From NCBI GenBank assembly GCA_015657535.1, contig JADHZB010000526.1, positions 1-17,673 on the forward strand: a stretch of 17,673 bases of DNA, given 5' to 3'. The notes beneath the pieces are model-generated. The model saw only the letters and a program-made list of their open reading frames with translations, made no database searches and was not told where the DNA came from. Made by a program: the position numbers and the translations under genes. This DNA is from Nephromyces sp. MM_2019. Taxonomy: Eukaryota; Apicomplexa; Aconoidasida; Nephromycida. Positions 11,766 to 17,673 of the stretch are shown here, piece after piece; position 1 is the stretch's first letter; each line of letters begins with the position of its first letter.

Positions 11766-12118
11766 CATAATTCAATTATTACTGATGTGTATGCTAGAAA
11801 ATATAACAAGCATATGTAACAATATCTATCTACACGCACACATTGTAATTATATGTATCCATGCATACACATAGTAAAATGAATACACACACACATCCAC
11901 AATATATATAAATACATATATACTATATATATAGAATCTTACACAAAAACACATTCACACCTTACCCAGCCATACACACGTACTCTACACAATGAAACAC
12001 ACAATCCATAAAAATTTGTATACAATACACACACATATTATGACAATACACGCACACACACAATTCCATTAAGGAGTGGATACATTACATACACATAGTG
12101 ACAACATACATACACATA

Positions 12119-12225
12119 GCTTGACAACATACACACATATAAATTGACAATACACACACACACATATAAATTGACAATACACACACACACATATAAATTG
12201 ACAATACACACACACATAGCGTAAA
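12119..12225. repeat. 27-base minisatellite
   Basis: The word AAATTGACAATAC followed by a CA run recurs at 12141, 12168 and 12195, exactly 27 bases apart, with a diverged leading copy (TTGACAACATAC) at about 12121. About 3.5 units in all. Confidence 0.85.
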
Positions 12226-12985
12226 AGTACACAAAGACATAGCTAAACCATAAATACAGACATAATAAAACTATTAACACATACGTCGAAAGACAATGGA
12301 TACACACACACACACACACCCATTGTAAGCTTATATTATGAAAATTTTTAATAAACACTATCCATTGTTTTAGCAAACTTCCTACAATTTTGTTATTTAT
12401 TAAATTCAAAATTGAAATTTTAATAATTAGAATAAGTGATGATTTAGTAATAAAATTTTACACATATATTTCAATTAAGCTTACTTATATGTATATGTTG
12501 TGTATGTTTGTGTGTATGTGTTTGTGTATCTGTGTATGTGTGCGTGTTTGTGATTATTTATAGCTCCTAGATCTTGAGTTATATAAGATATTATCTATGT
12601 GTGTGTGTGTGTGTTTATAATATACAGGTATAGATTTATGTAAGATAGTGTGTGTATATATATGTGTGTGTTTATCTAGTATTTATTTATAGATTCATAT
12701 AAGATATTGTGTGTATGTGTGTATGCAATAAGGAGAATATAAATATACAAATAGATGAACAAAAAAGAAATTTAGATTTAGTTTAATTCATATTTCATTT
12801 GTGTTAAAGAGTATATTTCTATATATATAAATTAATAGTTATTAAAATTGTGTGTAAATGTGAAATAGACATACACACAAATAAAATAAAAATTATATTG
12901 TGGATGTTGAAAAAGGAGAACTTTCAAATAGTAATTAAAACTAATTCAAACACCAGTAAAGTTTGGTGGGTTTGATGAGATAACG

Positions 12986-13165
12986 GTGCGTAGGTGTGTA
13001 TGTGTAGGTGCATATGTCTGTGTGTATATACTTATATATGTACGTTTATATGTATGTGTGTATATGTGTGTGTTTATATATGTACGTTTATATGTATATA
13101 TATGTATGTGTGTGTATGTGTGTGTTTATATGTATGTATGTATTTATGTGTATGTGAGTGAGTAT
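12986..13165. repeat. TG/TA-rich imperfect tandem repeats
   Basis: Variants of TATATGTACGTTTATATGTA and GTGTGTTTATATGTATG are repeated in tandem just downstream of the ARP6 stop codon, so they probably fall in or beyond its 3' UTR. Confidence 0.7.
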
Positions 13166-13218
13166 GTGTATAAATGTAGTAAAGATTTATATAAATATAT
13201 CTATGTGTGTTTATTAAC

Positions 13219-13611
13219 TCATTTTAATTTTATTTTTTCAACTGAATAACCATCTTCAAGAAATTTCTCTCGACTAATTGAGTACATTGAATAAAGGTTA
13301 TCATCATGTGCATATTGACTTGCACCATACCACACACTATTTTGTGGTTCATCATCTTGATAAATACATATTTGAAAATCCTAATTTTGAAAACATAAAA
13401 ATTAAGTATTTACACCCAAACACATTAATTTATATATTATTTGATCAAAATACCATTTCTATACATACCTTATATATATTTAACATACAAATCATATCTA
13501 CAAACTTATCAGGTGTGTTATAGACACACATTTAGTAATTTTTAGTTTCTTATAGTTATTCACATTCAAAGTATATATACATACATAACTTTCTATCTCT
13601 GAGAGATTCAT

Positions 13612-13687
<76 letters not shown>

Positions 13688-16611
13688 ACACACACACACA
13701 CATATTTTTTACTTGGGGTAGACGTGTGCGTAGTTCACTCCACAGTCGCTGTCTCAACCCTGGTAATTTCGATGTACCGCCAACCAACAAAATTTGTTGG
13801 GCCAACAGCGGTTGGAGTTCGATGGGGGCCGACGATATTGACCGACATATTAACTCTGGGAGGCTACACTCTTTACTGTGCACATCTGTAATTGAATAAA
13901 AAAGTAGTGTGTGTTTGTTTGAGCGTTTGAGTGTGTGTGTGTGTGTGTGTGTATGTGTGTGTCTGTGTGTGTGTGTGTGTCTGTGCGTGTGTGTCTGTGT
14001 GTGTGTGTCTGTGTGTGTGTGTGTCTTTGTGTGAGACGTGTTAGAAAAGATCGAGGATTTAGGATGTGTCAAAAGTGATTGTGGGAAAGGGTTTATAGTA
14101 TTAGATGTGTATATTGGAGTGGGGCTAAGAAAGTAGCTGTGTAAGGATATTGTGTAAGTCTTTATATGAAAGGATTTCATGTATAGGTAAATGTTAAGAA
14201 CTTATGTGTGTGCTTTGATAAATGGTAAAGCTTACAGTTTAAGCTATTAGTAACTACTAATTCTTAAGGAGTGTATGTGTATATTGGTTGAAAAATGATA
14301 TATTTAAGTGTATGTGCTAGTATTTAAGATAAAAAAATATTAATCGGGTATACAGTGTGTGTATTAATTTAGTGGAATTATTAATAATTTTGTAATTTTA
14401 AAGACAAAAACATATACTACAATTTTATTTTATAAATTTAAGCAAGTGTGTGTAACCTGTTGGTGAAAATAATACTTCTGGCACAGAAATACGTTCATTA
14501 TTTAATACCACAGAACGTCGATCATTATTTAGTAAAGAGAAGCTGTCTGTGTGAGTGTAATCTATGTGTAAGTTATTGTCATCAGTGTGTTCATCATTAT
14601 ATGATCTGGGCTCAGTAAAGAATTCCATAAGTTGGTTTTTCTGGGGTAAAAATGTGTACCAATAATATGTTACTACTAATGAGGTGTATGTAAATACTTA
14701 ATTTTAAGCATTATCTTGTAAATCTAAGTACATATATATTATAAGGAGTTATTTATTACACGTAAGCAAACACATGTGCATTGATACACGTATTTGAACA
14801 TATGTATAGATACATGTGCCCATACATATATATATCTACACACATACACATGTATATAGGCAAATGCACACACACATATATATTTAGTTAGGGAATATAT
14901 GTATATAGAAACATATATATAAACACATAGATAATTATATATTTATGTAGACAAAAATATGAAATAAGTGTTAATAAAAATAGGCCAAGTATTAAATATT
15001 ACATTTTTAGTGTTATAATCTGGTAGTGTGTATTCTCTGTGTAAATGTGTAGATTTCTTTGATTTTTGAAGTTTTGAAGTTTTCATTTCTTTGTAGGCAA
15101 ATTCTATTTGTTTCTTATAATTTGGTGATACAAAACAGCATTCTTCCTTCATCTGAATTTGGTTAAAATATGTAAATACACATACATATTTATATAGTTT
15201 ATACAAGTATGTTAAGAAATATCAAAAACTATGCACGCATTGTTAATCATTAGTCATCTAAATTATGCAATTTCCACACTAAACTATGTTACACACGCTA
15301 TAATATGTATTTCATAATATATGCATTATAATGTATGCTCTTGGATGCACATATTATTCACGCAACCTAAAGCACATCCACTTTAGAGCTTATATAGACG
15401 AATGTATATAGTTTATGTTATAGGTACTAGGTCAGGTACATGTAAATATATATAATACTGTGTATATACAGGATATATATAAATCAAATCAGATATTTTC
15501 CATAGGGGTTAAATGATATATATCTATATGCCAATATGCACTCACATAGACTCATAAAGACCTTTCATAAGCAGTACACACACACACATACATACATACA
15601 CATACATATAAAAGTGTATCTTACATGTTGAACAAGTAATTCATTATATTCTAGGTTAATTGAACGATATGCTACCAAATTTTTGAGGTAATTATTGAGG
15701 TGTTGACCACCTATATCAATCCTTAGGCTAGCCCTTTCAATAGGTATATATTCAAAGAGGGGTATAGAGTGGCAATTAGAGAAACCACAATCAACTACAA
15801 GGCTACATGGATTTCTTGAAGACAAGCTTGTTTGTTCTAAATGTGTAGGGATATCAACAAAATTAGGGTCATTTTTATGATATAAATCATTTGAAAAGTC
15901 GAGATTTTGGTAATTTGATATGAAATTGTGATCATCTAGATTTTCTTTAAGTATGTTTGGCATAGGTATAGTGTTTGGTAATGATGTGTGAGTCATATCT
16001 GTATGAACCTTGTTACTTTTCTTGTGTTGATATCTATGGGTTGATGTAGCTCGATTATGGTTAGTATTGAGTGATATGTTAGATAAGATGTTTGGATCAT
16101 CATCACCCTTATAACATGTTATATTGGGTGACCTGGATTGTTTGTTTTGTAATATGTCAATCTGTCCCCAATGAAGTCCCCAGAATGCATATGGAGCTAA
16201 TGAAGGTGCCGCTGAGACGAGTATATTCTGGAAACCAAAATCTTCTATCAAAATCTCTGCAACTGTGTGTCTTATAACAGATGGTGTCAGGTATGGTTCA
16301 GTTATACAAATTGAACAATCTTTGGGTGTGCAATTCATATAACCCTTACCCAATGCCTTATCCCAGATGTCCCTTAATAAATCAGGATCAACAAGTAATC
16401 CACTGTTGAAGGGTCGGTGGCAAAAATATTCAGGTTGTAAATAGCATGAATCACCTAGTAAGGTAGGTCCAATCTGCTGTTGTTTCTTCTTAACTTGCCC
16501 AGCACAGTTTGGTATGGCAACTTTTGGTTTTGCTTGACCAGACCATCCTAATTTCAATGAGCCTGAGCCATTGTCTAAAACAACACGTGGTGTATGTGTT
16601 GAATTCATCAT
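13219..16611 (-). CDS. ARP6: Actin-related protein 6 (ARP6), SWR1/SRCAP subunit
   Basis: Exons in transcript order, minus strand: 16611-15625, 15152-15003, 14640-14457, 13885-13713 and 13380-13219. All introns are GT-AG and phases agree, giving a complete protein of 551 residues. ARP6 belongs to nuclear remodelling complexes that exchange H2A for H2A.Z. Evidence: the actin phosphate-1 loop LDNGSGSLKLGWSG (12-25); IPNC (33-36), typical of ARP6; RPFNSGLLVDPDLLRDIWD (66-84); ITEPYL (103-108); phosphate-2 VVDCGFSNCHSIP (272-284); RIDIGGQHLNNYLK (297-310); CCFVSPNY in exon 2; NNERISVPEVLFSP in exon 3; the adenosine loop ILLVGGTSKLPG in exon 4; and SVWYGASQYA near the C-terminus. It exceeds yeast (438) and human (396) ARP6 mainly through a low-complexity insertion at about residues 150-267. 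Exon 4 is richer in GC than the other exons. Another ARP class is possible, but IPNC and the VSPNY block favour ARP6. Confidence 0.87.
13611..13703. repeat. (CA)n microsatellite in ARP6 intron 4
   Basis: Nearly pure CA on the plus strand, interrupted by single CATA units. In the ARP6 pre-mRNA it is a GU tract lying just after the donor of exon 4. Confidence 0.95.
13930..14034. repeat. (TG)n microsatellite in ARP6 intron 3
   Basis: TG repeats on the plus strand, interrupted by TCTG, CG and TATG units. In the ARP6 pre-mRNA it is an AC tract about 45-150 bases before exon 4, complementary to the GU tract on the other side of that exon. Confidence 0.95.
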
Positions 16612-17231
16612 TAACTATCTTGAGTACGTTGTTTTGTAGTTAGATGTAAACATAGTGTAGAGTGGGCGTAAAGAGATAATGTTAACTATGTTCGAGAGAA
16701 AGAAAGGGCTGTTAAGGCTCTTGTCATATATGATAAACACTTAGATATAGGGTTATATATTGGTTAAGCATCTTTTAAGATTGCTAAGGAAGTGACATTG
16801 GATAAATAGGTAAAGTTAAAACTTTTCAAACAAAATAATAATTGAGGGGTATTCAGATGGTTCATTGAAATAAATCAATAAATATTTAAAAACATCAATA
16901 TTTGGGAATTTATATTCAACTTCATAATTTTACACATAACTTACAATTATAAATATCATATGCTTATATCCATATTAGTTCGATTTAAATGTATTCAAAC
17001 GGTAATATTGTTTGTTTTTTACTCTAAACTATCCAGTATGACTTTACTAGATTGCTACAAGTTTATTTATAAATTTAGCTTTACGTTTTGTAAAGTTTTA
17101 TATATACTAATGGTATGTAAATTTTAAAATCAATGTGACAACAACAATTTTAAAACTAGATACGTGTTATACAATCAGATGTTCATTTCTTATTATAACC
17201 ATTTTAATGATACTAATGTATTATTAATTTG
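16612..17231. other. Spacer between ARP6 start and U1 gene
   Basis: About 620 bases of AT-rich DNA upstream of ARP6 and downstream of U1, both on the minus strand. It should contain the ARP6 promoter and 5' UTR. I recognise no core motif, reading frame or structured RNA in it. Confidence 0.6.
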
Positions 17232-17249
17232 ATTTTAGAAATAAATGTT
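17232..17249 (-). terminator. Putative snRNA 3' box of U1
   Basis: Read on the minus strand, AACATTTATTTCTAAAAT follows directly after the terminal stem-loop of U1. The same motif, AACAATTATTTCCTAAAA, follows the U4 terminal stem-loop at 17600-17583. Conservation outside the folded RNAs at equivalent positions suggests a 3'-end formation signal. The role is inferred from position. Confidence 0.6.
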
Positions 17250-17409
17250 GGCAATTGTGCGAACACAAAATGCCTCTACCAGAAATTTTGCTGTTGGCGC
17301 CCCCATTTTGAGAGCCCATAGACCATCACAGACAGCAGAGTGCAGTGCCCTGCTCCGGACCACGACAGGGTGATGATTGAGCCACCCCGAGCGCCAGCCA
17401 GGTAAGTTT
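17248..17409 (-). ncRNA. U1 spliceosomal snRNA
   Basis: U1 base-pairs with 5' splice sites. Read on the minus strand, the 5' end is AAACUUACCUGGC (17409-17397), containing the ACUUACCUG complementary to the CAG/GUAAGU donor. UGGCGC (17396-17391) pairs with GCGCCA (17300-17295) as long-range helix H. Stem-loop II is AGCAG/CUGCU (17354-17350 with 17338-17334), with a loop containing UGCACU, as in the U1A-binding loop AUUGCACUCC. The Sm site AAUUUCUGG is at 17287-17279. The terminal stem-loop has UUGUG/CACAA closed by a UUCG tetraloop (17263-17260) and outer GGC/GCC pairs ending at 17250. The length of about 162 nt matches the usual 160-165 nt. The stem-loop I loop is divergent: the U1-70K motif GAUCAYGAAG is not seen, and the nearest word is AAUCAUCA. 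All forward frames contain stops and GC is well above the flanks. The exact ends are estimates. Confidence 0.92.
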
Positions 17410-17458
17410 AAATTGAATAAGTAACTATAGATACTCAGCCATGTTTTGACACTAATCA

Positions 17459-17472
17459 GTTATGGGTCTCAC
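17459..17472 (-). promoter_or_regulatory. Candidate proximal sequence element of U1
   Basis: Read on the minus strand, GTGAGACCCATAAC lies about 50-63 bases before the predicted U1 5' end and is the most GC-rich word in the 17410-17580 spacer. snRNA promoters commonly carry a proximal element near -55. No second copy is available in the window for comparison (the U4 promoter is outside), so this rests on position and composition alone. Confidence 0.3.
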
Positions 17473-17582
17473 TAAAATAAGTTGTAACTAAATGTAAAAT
17501 TATTAAAGCGAATTTATTTAACTGTATCATACACCATAACTTTCAACAAAATTTTAATGTTAGATGTGTGTAATAAATTTTT

Positions 17583-17600
17583 TTTTAGGAAATAATTGTT
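17583..17600 (-). terminator. Putative snRNA 3' box of U4
   Basis: Read on the minus strand, AACAATTATTTCCTAAAA directly follows the last stem of U4 and matches the U1 downstream motif in nearly every position. It continues into an A-rich run (T-rich on the plus strand). Confidence 0.6.
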
Positions 17601-17673
17601 AGCCAGTAAGGCTCCAGAAATTGCCAAAGGATCCTTTCGGATCAATTGAACGGGAATTGGAGTAGTTTTCAAC
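17601..17673 (-). ncRNA. U4 spliceosomal snRNA, 3' part (5' part outside window)
   Basis: U4 pairs with U6 in the U4/U6.U5 tri-snRNP. On the minus strand, the segment starts with GUUGAAAACUACUCCAAUUC, matching the conserved U4 stretch after the 5' stem-loop (human AAUUGAAAACUUUUCCCAAU). Next come the central hairpin GAUCC-GAAA-GGAUC (about 17643-17630), UUGGC, the Sm site AAUUUCUGG (17622-17614), and the terminal hairpin AGCC-UUACU-GGCU (17613-17601). The order and spacing are those of the U4 3' half. The U6-pairing stems and 5' stem-loop would lie to the right of the window. U5 was considered, but its loop sequence is absent and GAAAAC fits U4. The 3' end may extend a few bases into the 3' box. 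Confidence 0.87.

Larger units (their letters stand above)
11766..13218. other. Convergent intergenic spacer, repeat-rich
   Basis: This lies between the 3' ends of the 91-residue gene (plus) and ARP6 (minus), so both terminators should fall here. The plus strand is CA-rich at 11820-12320 and TG-rich at 12490-13165. Open frames at 12038-12409 (minus) and 12986-13249 (plus) are translations of these repeats and show no protein-like composition. Confidence 0.6.

Noticed and set aside
12119..12225. CRISPR-like array
   Set aside because: It has three to four adjacent 27-base units with no unique spacers, in a eukaryotic genome; it is a minisatellite.
13611..14034. Telomeric repeat or chromosome end
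   Set aside because: These are simple CA/TG dinucleotide runs inside introns of a complete gene, not G-rich telomere units.
17239..17401. A GC-rich exon bounded by TTTTAG and AG/GTAAGT, followed by a second exon at 17590, on the plus strand
   Set aside because: All plus-strand frames have stops in both segments. The apparent donor is the reverse complement of the U1 5' end, and the acceptors are the reverse complement of the snRNA 3' motif.
17236..17405. Open frame on the minus strand through the U1 region
   Set aside because: It coincides exactly with the U1 RNA features (Sm site, UUCG hairpin, helix H). The openness reflects higher GC, not coding.
17601..17673. U5 snRNA instead of U4
   Set aside because: The GAGCCUU hairpin after the Sm site is slightly U5-like, but no GCCUUUUAC loop is present, and UUGAAAACU followed by the GAAA hairpin matches U4.
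1..17673. Transposons, tRNA or rRNA genes
   Set aside because: I found no transposase or reverse-transcriptase motifs, no terminal repeats with target duplications, no tRNA T-loop pattern and no rRNA core words.

Overview
The window is eukaryotic nuclear DNA. It is strongly AT-rich, carries many CA/TG and TA microsatellites, and its genes are interrupted by GT-AG introns (14 placed here, about 65 to 570 bases). The standard genetic code fits throughout. The leftmost gene is a plastid-type pyruvate dehydrogenase E2, so the host probably has or had a plastid. Together with the AT bias and a secreted, low-complexity histidine-rich protein, this points to an apicomplexan or related alveolate. It is less likely a piroplasm or Cryptosporidium, which are known to lack apicoplast PDH. 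The organism assignment is inference.

Layout. (1) 193-2895, plus strand: the last nine visible exons of a dihydrolipoamide acetyltransferase. They hold two consecutive E3-binding (PSBD) modules, the whole catalytic domain, and a short terminal exon hidden past a deceptive in-frame stop. (2) 2896-6889: a 4 kb gene-free stretch containing a CTAGC-rich patch, a 30-base perfect palindrome, and a switch from T+G-rich to A+C-rich composition. (3) 6890-10792, plus strand: a two-exon gene for an unrecognised 1151-residue protein with a signal peptide and a roughly 175-residue histidine-rich region. (4) 10964-11765, plus strand: a two-exon gene for a 91-residue acidic, probably helical protein. (5) 11766-13218: a convergent spacer with a 27-base minisatellite and TG-rich repeats. 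(6) 13219-16611, minus strand: a complete five-exon ARP6 gene (551 residues), a subunit of SWR1/SRCAP-type chromatin remodellers. Long complementary AC and GU tracts flank its exon 4. (7) 17248-17409 and 17601-17673 (running off the window), minus strand: two small nuclear RNA genes, U1 and U4, which share a 3' flanking motif.

The protein genes have no evident functional link. E2 acts in plastid acetyl-CoA supply, ARP6 in H2A.Z deposition, and the secreted protein is unknown. The snRNA pair is the most striking content. It lies in islands of higher GC, no reading frame covers it, and on the plus strand the U1 5' end and the shared 3' motif imitate splice donors and acceptors. The U1 5' end is complementary to the consensus donor, which the donors of the neighbouring genes match to varying degrees.
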